From positions 1 through 62,028 of the forward strand of contig JAPPAR010000003.1 of assembly GCA_026705445.1 (NCBI GenBank): 62,028 nt of DNA. The letters run 5' to 3'. The translations under genes were made by a program, and so were the position numbers. The notes under the pieces were generated by a model, which saw only the letters and a list, made by a program, of their open reading frames with translations, was not told the origin of the DNA and ran no database searches. Position 1 is the stretch's first letter. Each line of letters starts with the position of its first letter. Below, piece after piece: positions 8,211-17,179 of this stretch. Source of the DNA: Candidatus Dadabacteria bacterium. GTDB taxonomy: Bacteria; Desulfobacterota_D; UBA1144; Nemesobacterales; Nemesobacteraceae.

Positions 8211-9592
8211 GATTCAGCCTTGACTTTCTGTTAAATTCCACGGGAGGGAGCCTCGTCGGCGGCAAGATGCCGGTTGGAGCTTCGGGGGTCTCCATTGATT
8301 CCAGAAATATAGAGAAAAACCAGCTCTTCGTCGCCATAGAGGGGCCCAACTTTGACGGGCACGATTACGTCGCCGAGGCTTTTGAAAAAGGCTCTGCGGG
8401 GGCGATAGTGGAAAAATACCCGCAAATACAGGACTCAAAACGCAACTGCGGCGCGATAATAAAAGTCGAATCCACGCAAAAAGCCCTCCTTGAGATGTCA
8501 AGACACTGGAGAAATTCGTTTCCCGACCTAAAAGTCGCCGCCATTACGGGTTCGAACGGAAAAACTACAACCAAGAACATGACCCACAGCATACTGTCCG
8601 TATCAGGCAGCGTGCTCAGCACCCACGGCAACCTAAACAATCAGATAGGTCTTCCGCTCAACCTTCTGAAACTGGAGAAAAGCCACGATTTCTGCGTGCT
8701 CGAGATGGGGATGAACTCTTTCGGAGAAATAAGAACCCTCGCGGATATCGCCTCGCCCGATGTGGGGACGATCACCACTGTAGGAAAAGCTCACCTGGAG
8801 GGAATGAAAAACCTGGAAGGAGTCGCAAAGGCTAAAGGAGAATTGGTTGAAAACTTCGGAGAGGAGAACACTTTCTGTGTAAACATTGACGATCCCTGGG
8901 TGGAGAAGATAGCGGCCCGCGTGCGCTGCCGGAAGATCACGTACGGGGTTGCCTCTCCGGAGGCTTTCATAAGGGCAGACGACATCAGCCACGAGGAAAT
9001 GGAGTCCATCGAATTCACGATACACATAGGCAACCAGTCCGCCAGAGCGAGAATAAGGGGGATAGGAACTCACAATGTTTCAAATGCCCTTTCCGCCTCC
9101 GCTCTTGCGCATTCTCTCGGATGCGGAATGAGCGAGATACTGGCAGGTCTTGAGAAATACGTTCCCTCCGCCATGCGCCTTGAGGTTATCCGTACCCCTT
9201 TCGGCTTCAGAGTCATAAACGACTCATATAACGCAAATCCCGACTCGATGCGCGCGGCACTTGATGAACTCGTCGCCCACCGGCGCGGCAAGGCGAAGGC
9301 GGTAGCGGTTCTTGGGGACATGCTTGAGCTGGGAGAAAACAGCGAAAAAGAACACCAGATGATCGGGGAACATATCTCGAAGCTCGATCTTCATATGGTA
9401 ATAGCCATGGGAGAATTCTCCCGGTCCCTCGTATCGTCCGTACGAGGGCAGACGGCATGTCACGTGGCGGAGAGCCCGCAGGAGGCAGCGGCCCTGCTTC
9501 TTGACGCGTGCCGAGAGGACGATTTGGTGCTTGTGAAGGGGTCCCGGGGAATGAAGATGGAAACGGTAATACAGATGCTTTACGAAAAATAA
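8207..9592 (+). CDS. murF: UDP-MurNAc-pentapeptide synthetase MurF
   Basis: A 461-residue Mur ligase that adds D-Ala-D-Ala to the UDP-MurNAc-tripeptide. Motifs: N-terminal substrate domain with SIDSRNIEKNQLFVAIEG, ATP-binding AITGSNGKTTTKNM, LEMGMNSFGEI, and the C-terminal NDSYNANPDSMRAAL. It starts with TTG at 8207, overlapping the murE stop by four bases and preceded by AAGGAGG, so the rare start is well supported. Length is typical. No ddl gene for its D-Ala-D-Ala substrate lies in this cluster. Confidence 0.95.
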   Translation: MRFSLDFLLNSTGGSLVGGKMPVGASGVSIDSRNIEKNQLFVAIEGPNFDGHDYVAEAFEKGSAGAIVEKYPQIQDSKRNCGAIIKVESTQKALLEMSRHWRNSFPDLKVAAITGSNGKTTTKNMTHSILSVSGSVLSTHGNLNNQIGLPLNLLKLEKSHDFCVLEMGMNSFGEIRTLADIASPDVGTITTVGKAHLEGMKNLEGVAKAKGELVENFGEENTFCVNIDDPWVEKIAARVRCRKITYGVASPEAFIRADDISHEEMESIEFTIHIGNQSARARIRGIGTHNVSNALSASALAHSLGCGMSEILAGLEKYVPSAMRLEVIRTPFGFRVINDSYNANPDSMRAALDELVAHRRGKAKAVAVLGDMLELGENSEKEHQMIGEHISKLDLHMVIAMGEFSRSLVSSVRGQTACHVAESPQEAAALLLDACREDDLVLVKGSRGMKMETVIQMLYEK

Positions 9593-9595
9593 GCC

Positions 9596-10708
9596 ATGCT
9601 CTACTTTCTGCATCTTCTAAAAGACGACTTTATTTTCTTAAATGTTTTCAAGTATATAACTTTCCGTTCTTTTGGGGCCGGGCTGACTTCGTTTGTCCTC
9701 TGCGTCCTCCTCGGGAAAAAGCTGATTGACCTGCTAAAAGCGGCGCAGCTCCAAGAAACCATACGCAAAGAAGGACCCAGCAGTCACGGCGTAAAAGCCG
9801 GCACTCCAACGATGGGGGGCATATTTATCGTAATGGCCATAATGATCTCATCCCTTCTCTGGACGAACTTCCTCATAGACAAAGTCATGCTCGTGCTTCT
9901 GTTCACGGCAAGCTTTGCCATTCTGGGATTTTTCGATGATTTCATGAAGATAAAGAGAGGAAAGGGTATAAGGGCAAGAGTAAAGTTTCTCTGCCAGACG
10001 CTCATAGCCGTGACTTTCGTGGTCATTCTCTGCATGAACGAAAGCGGAAGTTTCTCAATGTCCATGAGAGCCGGTGAAAGCGTGGTGTATCCCTCGACCT
10101 CGGTGGTGTCTCCGTTCATAAAGCAGGCAGTTGTGGATCTTGGGTATCTCTACATACTTTTCGCTCTTCTGGTCACCGTAGGTTCCTCAAACGCGGTGAA
10201 TCTCACCGACGGTCTTGACGGTCTGGCCATAGGTTCGATCGCTATCGTAACCACCACTTATATAATCTTCGCCTATCTCGCCGGAAACCTGCAGTTTGCA
10301 AGCTACCTGCAGATTCCGCACGTGCAGGGAGCCGGGGAATTGGCCATCTTTCTCGCGGCGGTCGGAGGAGCATGCCTGGGGTTTCTCTGGTACAACTCCC
10401 ACCCGGCCGAGGTGTTCATGGGAGATGTGGGTTCCCTTTCGTTGGGAGCAGCTATAGGATTCAGCGCCCTGATGATAAAGCAGGAAATACTCCTGATAGT
10501 GGCAGGGGGAATATTCTTCGTGGAAACGCTCTCGGTGATAATCCAGGTGATCTCGTTTCGCTCTACAGGCAAGAGAGTTTTCAGGATGACGCCCCTTCAT
10601 CACCATTTCGAGCTTGCCGGATGGGCGGAATCGAAGGTGGTGGTGCGTTTCTGGATAATATGCGTGGTTCTTTCTATTCTCGCTCTTTCAAGTCTAAAGA
10701 TAAGGTGA
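9596..10708 (+). CDS. mraY: Phospho-N-acetylmuramoyl-pentapeptide-transferase MraY
   Basis: A 370-residue membrane enzyme, about ten helices, that transfers phospho-MurNAc-pentapeptide to undecaprenyl phosphate to make lipid I. Family motifs seen: KAGTPTMGGIFI near residue 63, FFDDFMKIKR, the NLTDGLDGLA segment and FMGDVGSLSLGAAIG, with the MTPLHHHFELAGW block near the end. These cover the Asp residues and the HHH loop needed for catalysis. Three bases separate it from murF and four from murD. Confidence 0.96.
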   Translation: MLYFLHLLKDDFIFLNVFKYITFRSFGAGLTSFVLCVLLGKKLIDLLKAAQLQETIRKEGPSSHGVKAGTPTMGGIFIVMAIMISSLLWTNFLIDKVMLVLLFTASFAILGFFDDFMKIKRGKGIRARVKFLCQTLIAVTFVVILCMNESGSFSMSMRAGESVVYPSTSVVSPFIKQAVVDLGYLYILFALLVTVGSSNAVNLTDGLDGLAIGSIAIVTTTYIIFAYLAGNLQFASYLQIPHVQGAGELAIFLAAVGGACLGFLWYNSHPAEVFMGDVGSLSLGAAIGFSALMIKQEILLIVAGGIFFVETLSVIIQVISFRSTGKRVFRMTPLHHHFELAGWAESKVVVRFWIICVVLSILALSSLKIR

Positions 10709-10712
10709 CCAA

Positions 10713-12041
10713 ATGGATCTCGACGAAAACAGATTCTTGATCGTGGGGCTCGGGATAACCGGAGTAGAAACTTCAAAATTCCTCCACTCCAAAGGAGCCT
10801 CGGTGAAAGCAACAGATTCGAGGGAAACCGGGGAACTCGGACCCGTGGTGGAGAAACTCGCGGCGGGAGGCGTGGAAATCCACTGCGGGACTCACGCGCC
10901 CGAATTCTTCGAATGGGCCGATACGATAGTACTGAGTCCAGGGGTAAGGTTCGATCTTCCCGAGATCAGGAACGCCCGAGTAGCGGGAAAAACGGTAATA
11001 AGCGAAATCGAGCTTGCGTGGAACTTCTTATCAAAACCGGTAATAGGCATAACGGGAACAAACGGAAAGACAACGACCACGTCCCTTCTCTCGGAAATGC
11101 TCAAACGAAGCGGAATAAGAATCTTTACGGGAGGAAATATAGGAACGCCCCTTATATCGGTAGCTGAAAAAGACGACGAATACGACTTCCTGCTGCTTGA
11201 ACTCAGCAGCTTTCAGCTCCAGGGAATAAAGGATTTCTCTCCCCACATCGCGGTAATCCTCAACATATCACCGAACCACTTGGACCACCATTCGAGCATG
11301 GAAGAATACGAAGCGGCTAAGCTCGGGCTTTTCGCAAACCAGAAAGAAAATGACTGGGCAGTATTCAATGCGGACGATCCGGCGGTGCTTAAGGGCTCGA
11401 ACAGCTTCAGGGCAAAAAAAATATCTTTCGGAACCGGGCAAGAGAAAACCGACGTCTACTGCAAGGAAGATGAAATAGTGTTCGGAGAGCTTTCCTTCTA
11501 TCTTCGGAACTCGGCGCTTGTCGGAGAACATAACAAGGAAAACATAATGGCAGCGGTGGCCGTTGCGGGAGTACTGGGCTGTCAGCGGGATCCGGTGCAG
11601 AAAAGCATAAACGAATTCCGCCCACTTCCGCACAGAATGGAATTCGTGCTGACGACAAGGGGGGTAGATGTGTACAACGACTCAAAATCCACAACTCCAT
11701 TCGCCACTCTAAGAGCAATTGAGAGCCTCCCCCCGCCGATCATACTGATTGCCGGAGGAAAGGACAAAGGAATCGACTACAACTGCCTTAAGGACGCAGT
11801 GGCAAGCAAGGTAAAAGCCCTGGTCCTGATAGGGGAGACAAGAGAGAAAATACGCGCCCAACTAGGCGACCTGGCGCAGACAACATGCGCGGACTCCCTG
11901 AAAGAGGCGACACAAAACGCTTTTGAACTGTCCAATGCCGGAGACACGCTCCTGTTTTCTCCCGGGTGTTCAAGTTTTGACATGTTCGGCTCATACGAGG
12001 AAAGGGGAAATCTGTTTAAGGAGATCGTAAGAGATGTTTGA
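10713..12041 (+). CDS. murD: UDP-MurNAc-L-alanine--D-glutamate ligase MurD
   Basis: A 442-residue Mur ligase adding D-glutamate. The N-terminal Rossmann-like domain has VGLGITGVETSKFL and LSPGV, the ATP site is GITGTNGKTTTTSL, the central domain has ELSSFQLQGI and NISPNHLDHH, and the C-terminal domain has NDSKSTTPFATLRAI and a final FSPGCSSFDMFGSYEERG. All are standard for MurD. Its 3' end overlaps ftsW by 8 bases. Confidence 0.96.
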   Translation: MDLDENRFLIVGLGITGVETSKFLHSKGASVKATDSRETGELGPVVEKLAAGGVEIHCGTHAPEFFEWADTIVLSPGVRFDLPEIRNARVAGKTVISEIELAWNFLSKPVIGITGTNGKTTTTSLLSEMLKRSGIRIFTGGNIGTPLISVAEKDDEYDFLLLELSSFQLQGIKDFSPHIAVILNISPNHLDHHSSMEEYEAAKLGLFANQKENDWAVFNADDPAVLKGSNSFRAKKISFGTGQEKTDVYCKEDEIVFGELSFYLRNSALVGEHNKENIMAAVAVAGVLGCQRDPVQKSINEFRPLPHRMEFVLTTRGVDVYNDSKSTTPFATLRAIESLPPPIILIAGGKDKGIDYNCLKDAVASKVKALVLIGETREKIRAQLGDLAQTTCADSLKEATQNAFELSNAGDTLLFSPGCSSFDMFGSYEERGNLFKEIVRDV

Positions 12042-13140
12042 TTTCAAAAACAGGGATTTTGACGTACTGCTCCTCGGGCTCGTCCTCATAGTGGCGGGAA
12101 TCGGGGTGGTGGCCGTATACAACTCAAGCTCCATATACTCGCTTGAAACCTATAACAACTCGATGCGGTTTCTCAAATTCCACGTCATATATCTTCTCGT
12201 TGGAATAACGGCCATGGTGACATTGATGCACATGAAGCCGTCTTTTGTAAGAAAGCTGGTTTACCCGGGTTATCTGCTCGGACTCGCTTTACTCGTAATC
12301 GTGCTTTTGCCTGAAATAGGAAAAGAAGTCGGCGGGGGACGAAGGTGGATTTCGGTCTGGGGATTCTCGTTTCAGCCGTCTGAGTTCTGCAAGTACATGC
12401 TGGTCATCTACATGGCGCACTTCCTGTTCAAGAAGGGGGACAAGATGGACAGCTTCTGGATCGGCATATTTTCTCCCCTGCTTGCCGGTGGCGCCTACGT
12501 GGGACTTATCCTGGCCGGGCCAGACCTCGGAACTTCTTTCCTGGTTCTGGCAATTCTTTTCATAATGCTCTTTGTCGGAGGAGCAAAACTCCAGCACCTG
12601 CTCAGCATCGGAATCGGGGCCGTGGGACTGCTCGTGCTGGCTATCATCAAAGAGGGTTACAGAATGGAGAGAATAATGTCCTTCCTAGACCCGTGGAAAG
12701 ACCCCCTCGGCTCGGGATACCAGGCCGTTCAGTCGTTCATGGCCTTCGGTCTCGGCGGAATATACGGAAGCGGGCTCGGGAACAGTTCCCAGAAACTGCT
12801 TTTCCTTCCCCAGGCCCACACGGATTTCATCTTTTCGATAATAGGCGAGGAATTCGGATTCATAGGGGTAATAACGTTAATCGTGCTTTTCCTCATGATT
12901 CTGGGAAGGTGCGTAAGGATATCCATGCGGGCGGAAGATCCTTTCTCAAGATACATGGTATTCGGTTTCACGGCGCTCATAACGCTCCAAGCAGCGCTTA
13001 ACATGGGAGTTGCGGTCGGCCTCTTCCCCACCACGGGACTGACGCTGCCTCTTGTAAGCTACGGAGGAAGCTCTCTTGTATCAACGCTTGCGGCGTTCGG
13101 AATCATCCTGAGCGTCTCTAGATTCAGTGCTAAGGAATGA
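12034..13140 (+). CDS. ftsW: Peptidoglycan glycosyltransferase FtsW
   Basis: A 368-residue SEDS-family membrane protein with about ten helices. It polymerises lipid II at the septum with FtsI. Family features: GGGRRWISVWGFSFQPSEFCK, AGPDLGTS, and the C-terminal FPTTGLTLPLVSYGGSSLV. The position between murD and murG argues for FtsW rather than the elongation homologue RodA. The stop overlaps the murG start as ATGATGA. Confidence 0.95.
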   Translation: MFDFKNRDFDVLLLGLVLIVAGIGVVAVYNSSSIYSLETYNNSMRFLKFHVIYLLVGITAMVTLMHMKPSFVRKLVYPGYLLGLALLVIVLLPEIGKEVGGGRRWISVWGFSFQPSEFCKYMLVIYMAHFLFKKGDKMDSFWIGIFSPLLAGGAYVGLILAGPDLGTSFLVLAILFIMLFVGGAKLQHLLSIGIGAVGLLVLAIIKEGYRMERIMSFLDPWKDPLGSGYQAVQSFMAFGLGGIYGSGLGNSSQKLLFLPQAHTDFIFSIIGEEFGFIGVITLIVLFLMILGRCVRISMRAEDPFSRYMVFGFTALITLQAALNMGVAVGLFPTTGLTLPLVSYGGSSLVSTLAAFGIILSVSRFSAKE

Positions 13141-14207
13141 TGAGAGTGATAATAGCCGGAGGAGGAACAGGAGGACACGTATTCCCCGCGATATCAATCG
13201 CGGAGGAAATACTTGAGAGAAACAGCGGGAACGAGGTCATGTTCGTGGGCACCGAACAGGGAATCGAAAAAAGGATTCTTCCAAAGAAGGGATACAGAGT
13301 CGAATTCATAAAATCAAGGGGAATTGTAGGAAAAAGTTTCTCCCAGAAGGTGATAGCGGTGATTTCAATACTAGGAGCGATGCTGAGTTCCCTCAGGATA
13401 CTCAGGGATTTCAGGCCCGATGTAGTTATAGGAGTCGGTGGATACGCGTCCGGACCTACCCTGCTTTGCGCCTCGATAAGTTGCATCCCGACCGCCGTCT
13501 GCGAACAGAACTGCGTCCCGGGGCTTGCCAACAGAATTCTCTCGAGGTTCGTCGGCAAGATATTCATAACTTTCGAAGAAAGCAAGGAGCATCTTCCGGC
13601 GAAAAAAACCGTGCTCACCGGAAATCCCATAAGACGCGATCTCACACATGGGGCCGCGGAGAAAAAAGCCCACCAAAGCGCCCAGCGAAACGTATTCGTA
13701 CTCGGAGGAAGCCAAGGAGCGCGGAAACTGAACGAAATCGTTCCCCAGTCATTGGCAAAACTCGGCACCCGGGTAGACGTGACCCATCAGACCGGGGAAG
13801 TCCACATAGAAAGTGTGAGGGAAACTTACCGTCAGCTCGGCATTTCGGCCGAAGTGTTCGGATTTACAGACGACATGTCGCGGATATATGAAAAAACAGA
13901 TCTCGTGATCTGCAGAGCCGGCTCCGGAACGCTGTCCGAGATAACGGCGTTCGGCATACCGTCAATACTGATCCCGCTTGCCTCCTCCACGCATGACCAC
14001 CAGCTGAAAAACGCCAGGATCCTGGAGTCAAACGCGGCGGCAACGGTGGTTGAGGAAAAGGAACTTTCGGTCGAAGGTCTTTGCGCGGTTATTGAGAAAA
14101 CCCTCGAACAGGAAACCCTCGACCGCATGGCGGAAAACTCGAGAAAACTCGCGCGGCCACACGCCGCCCGGGAAATTGTAGACGAAATCGAGCATATAAT
14201 CGGGTAA
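13137..14207 (+). CDS. murG: Lipid II synthase MurG
   Basis: A 356-residue GT-B glycosyltransferase that adds GlcNAc to lipid I on the cytoplasmic side. Seen: IIAGGGTGGHVFPAISIAEE at the start, the GVGGYASGPTLLCA segment, HQTGE in the linker, and the donor-binding RAGSGTLSEITAFGIPSILIPL. There are two adjacent in-frame ATGs (13137 and 13140); the first overlaps the ftsW stop. Length and motifs are normal. Four bases separate it from murC. Confidence 0.96.
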   Translation: MMRVIIAGGGTGGHVFPAISIAEEILERNSGNEVMFVGTEQGIEKRILPKKGYRVEFIKSRGIVGKSFSQKVIAVISILGAMLSSLRILRDFRPDVVIGVGGYASGPTLLCASISCIPTAVCEQNCVPGLANRILSRFVGKIFITFEESKEHLPAKKTVLTGNPIRRDLTHGAAEKKAHQSAQRNVFVLGGSQGARKLNEIVPQSLAKLGTRVDVTHQTGEVHIESVRETYRQLGISAEVFGFTDDMSRIYEKTDLVICRAGSGTLSEITAFGIPSILIPLASSTHDHQLKNARILESNAAATVVEEKELSVEGLCAVIEKTLEQETLDRMAENSRKLARPHAAREIVDEIEHIIG

Positions 14208-14211
14208 TCGA

Positions 14212-15579
14212 ATGTACGGCAAGATAAAGAAAGTTCATTTCATCGGTATAGGCGGCATAGGAATGAGCGGCATAGCCGAAGTACTGATCAACATGGGTCT
14301 TGAGGTAAGCGGTTCCGATCTCGCGGAAACCCAGATAACCCGACGGCTAGCTTCCTTGGGAGCCGTCGTTCACACGGGCCACAGCTCGGAGAACATCAAG
14401 GGAAGCGAGGTGGTCGTATACTCTTCGGCCATCAGGAAAGACAATCCCGAGATGATTGCCGCCGCCGCGGCCAGGGTTCCCCTCATACCCAGGGCGGAAA
14501 TGCTCGCAGAACTGATGAGACTCAAGTTCGGCATCGCAGTAGCCGGAAGCCACGGAAAAACCACCACGTCCTCCATGATAGCGTCGGTGCTTTCCCACTG
14601 CGGTGCCGATCCAACCATAGTGGTAGGAGGAAAGCTGCGGACCATAGACTCAAACGCCCACCTTGGAACCGGACGTTTCATGGTAGTGGAAGCCGATGAG
14701 AGCGACGGATCATTCGAAAAACTCTCTCCGGTCGTCACGGTGCTCACAAATATCGACAAAGAGCACCTTGATTACTACGGAGACATGAAGGCCCTCGAGC
14801 TTGCCTTCTCCAACTTCCTGCACAAAATTCCCTTCTACGGACTCGCGGTAACATGCGCCGACTGTCCGAGAACCGCAAAGATAAGCAGGGAATTCAACAA
14901 AAAAATACTTACTTACGGAATAAACAGCCCCGCGGATCTAATGGCCGAGAACATACGCTTTTCCAAGCTGCGGACATCGTTTGAAGTAACATACGGAGGT
15001 TATCTGCTCGGAGAGGTGGATCTCAGCACTCTGGGAGCTCATAACGCCCTAAATTCCCTAGCCGCAATAGCCGTGGGAATGGAATTCGGCTTCAGTTTCG
15101 AGAAGATAAAAGAGGGTCTTGCAACCTTTGAGGGCACGGAAAGAAGACTGCAGTTGAAAAGTGAGAAGAAAGGTGTAAAGATAGTAGACGATTACGGGCA
15201 TCACCCGAGTGAGCTGGAAGTCACTATAGAAGCTCTTAAGGCAGCGTTTTCCCAAGAACCGATTCTTCTCTTCCAGCCCCACAGATTTTCTAGGACAAAG
15301 CTTCTTTACAACGACTTTGTCAGGGTTTTAGGAAAAATAAAACACCTATACGTTCTTGATATATATCCCGCCGGGGAGAAACCGGTGAAGGGAATAACTT
15401 CAGAAAAGCTAGTCGAAGACATAAAGAAAGCGGGCAATGCGAACGCACGTCACGTGGATGACCCCGATGCTTTCGTGAACCGTATGGCAAACGAGCTCAA
15501 AAAAGGGGATATCCTGCTTACCTCGGGCGCCGGGAACGTCTGGAAGTACGGGGACAGGATCGCAGAACGGATCGTATGA
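14212..15579 (+). CDS. murC: UDP-N-acetylmuramate--L-alanine ligase MurC
   Basis: A 455-residue Mur ligase, the first peptide-adding step. N-terminal VHFIGIGGIGMSGIAEVL binds the uridine nucleotide, GSHGKTTTSSMI is the ATP site (GSHGKTT is typical of MurC), EADESDGSF and NIDKEHLDYYG lie in the central domain, and DDYGHHPSELEVTIEAL and FQPHRFSRTKLL in the last part. It overlaps murB by four bases (ATGA). Confidence 0.96.
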   Translation: MYGKIKKVHFIGIGGIGMSGIAEVLINMGLEVSGSDLAETQITRRLASLGAVVHTGHSSENIKGSEVVVYSSAIRKDNPEMIAAAAARVPLIPRAEMLAELMRLKFGIAVAGSHGKTTTSSMIASVLSHCGADPTIVVGGKLRTIDSNAHLGTGRFMVVEADESDGSFEKLSPVVTVLTNIDKEHLDYYGDMKALELAFSNFLHKIPFYGLAVTCADCPRTAKISREFNKKILTYGINSPADLMAENIRFSKLRTSFEVTYGGYLLGEVDLSTLGAHNALNSLAAIAVGMEFGFSFEKIKEGLATFEGTERRLQLKSEKKGVKIVDDYGHHPSELEVTIEALKAAFSQEPILLFQPHRFSRTKLLYNDFVRVLGKIKHLYVLDIYPAGEKPVKGITSEKLVEDIKKAGNANARHVDDPDAFVNRMANELKKGDILLTSGAGNVWKYGDRIAERIV

Positions 15580-16472
15580 ACAACTCAACTCAAAGCAGCG
15601 ACCTTGAAATACTGGTCAACTACCCAATGAGGAAATACCTGTACATAAAAGTCGGGGGAGAGGCGAAACGCCTCGTGTATCCACAGAACATGAAAAGTTT
15701 CCTTGAACTGCTAAGACACTGCCACGAGTCGGGGGAGAAAGTCACCGTGCTCGGAGCCGGTTCCAACACCATAATAACCGAGCAGGGAATAGACGGCGTA
15801 GTCATAAGCACGAGGAAGCTGAAGGAAGTACGCATAGACGGAACACGCGTCGAAGCCGAATGCGGTGCAATGCTCTCATCCATAATGAACAGATCGATCC
15901 GCCTCGGACTCACAGGGTTTGAGTTCGCCGCCGGTATACCTGGAACGGTCGGAGGAAGCATATACATGAACGCCGGCGCAAACGGGGGAGAGATAAAGGA
16001 CGCGGTAAAAAAAGTTTACGTATGGCACGAGGGCGAGGAAAAAGAACTGTCAAGAGAAAAGATAAATTTCGAGTACAGGAAAAGCAACCTACCTGAAGGC
16101 GCCATAGTCACGAAAGCCGTGTTCGAACTGCGCGAGGGAGACAGGAAGAAAAGCGAAGAGAACGTGAGACAGTATCTCGCTTACAGAAACAGGACCCAGC
16201 CCGTAAAAATGGCCAACACGGGTTCGGTCTTCAAGAACCCGCCCACGGTCAGTGCGGGAGAACTGCTCGAGGGGCTGGGATTCAAGGGGCTTTGCGTCGG
16301 CGGAGCCAAGTTCTCGGAAATCCACGCAAACTTCATCGTGAACTTCAACAGGGCAAAAGCCGACGATATCATCACGCTCATCGAGAAAGCGAGGGAAGCC
16401 GCGTTTGAAGAACGGAACATAACTCTTGAGCCCGAAGTCGAAATAATGGGCAAGGAAGCAAGAGCCACATGA
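15576..16472 (+). CDS. murB: UDP-N-acetylenolpyruvoylglucosamine reductase MurB
   Basis: A 298-residue FAD enzyme that reduces UDP-GlcNAc-enolpyruvate to UDP-MurNAc. FAD-binding VLGAGSNTIITEQGIDGVVI, then FAAGIPGTVGGSIYMNAGANG, FEYRKSNL, and TGSVFKNPP with its Ser, the usual proton donor position, and a final EPEVEIMG. This is the shorter type II MurB (about 300 residues), common outside the enterobacteria. In many clusters ddl follows murB; here ftsQ follows directly with a four-base overlap. Confidence 0.95.
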   Translation: MNNSTQSSDLEILVNYPMRKYLYIKVGGEAKRLVYPQNMKSFLELLRHCHESGEKVTVLGAGSNTIITEQGIDGVVISTRKLKEVRIDGTRVEAECGAMLSSIMNRSIRLGLTGFEFAAGIPGTVGGSIYMNAGANGGEIKDAVKKVYVWHEGEEKELSREKINFEYRKSNLPEGAIVTKAVFELREGDRKKSEENVRQYLAYRNRTQPVKMANTGSVFKNPPTVSAGELLEGLGFKGLCVGGAKFSEIHANFIVNFNRAKADDIITLIEKAREAAFEERNITLEPEVEIMGKEARAT

Positions 16473-17170
16473 ACATGCTGACAAAGGGAATATCGGCGGT
16501 CTTTTTCTTCTCAGTCTGCTCTATTGCTCTTTTCGCAATAGAGCCGACTGAGCATCTTACCGTAAAGGAGGTTGTCATCACGGGAAACAGCAAGATAAGT
16601 TCCTCGGAAATCATAAAACGCTCCGGAATAAGAGCCGGCTCAACATCCATGCTGTTTCCCACTTCTAAAGCAAAGCGGGAAATCCTTGAGAATCCATGGG
16701 TAAGCGAGGTGCGGGTGAAGAAGTTTCTTCATGGAAAAATAAGAATTGAGATCTACGAAAACGACCCCTTCTGCATAGTGGCCCAGGAGGGAGCTAAGCC
16801 ACACTACATAGACGTAACGGGAAGACGGCTAGGCATAGCAGAACCGCCGCAAGGTCTTGATTTTCCGGTTATCTCAAGCAAGAAGGAAATCAGTCCGGGT
16901 CTCATGCTCCAGGCAATCGAGATTCTCAACCTCTCCAAGTCAAGTCCGGCTCTTGGCTGGTCGGAAATTTCAGAGATAGTAGTGGAAGAAAACTTCGGCA
17001 TCAAGCTCTTAACCCTTGACCGTAGGTTCGTAACCTTCGGGAAGAACAACATGAAAAGCAAGTGGCACAAAGTTGAGAGGATAATAGATCACTCGCGCAA
17101 GAATAATCTGGTGGAAAAAGATATAGACATAAGTTCGGGCGACGTAGGCGTAATAGGCTACGATTCCTAA
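16469..17170 (+). CDS. ftsQ: Cell division protein FtsQ
   Basis: A 233-residue bitopic protein: one hydrophobic helix at residues 8-24, then a POTRA domain (LTVKEVVITGNSKISSSEIIKRSGI) and a beta domain with ENDPFCIVAQEG, matching FtsQ/DivIB. FtsQ recruits FtsB and FtsL to the division site. The cytoplasmic tail is very short (about 6 residues). Identification rests on the POTRA motif plus position before ftsA. Nine bases separate it from ftsA. Confidence 0.9.
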   Translation: MNMLTKGISAVFFFSVCSIALFAIEPTEHLTVKEVVITGNSKISSSEIIKRSGIRAGSTSMLFPTSKAKREILENPWVSEVRVKKFLHGKIRIEIYENDPFCIVAQEGAKPHYIDVTGRRLGIAEPPQGLDFPVISSKKEISPGLMLQAIEILNLSKSSPALGWSEISEIVVEENFGIKLLTLDRRFVTFGKNNMKSKWHKVERIIDHSRKNNLVEKDIDISSGDVGVIGYDS

Positions 17171-17179
17171 CATTACGAG

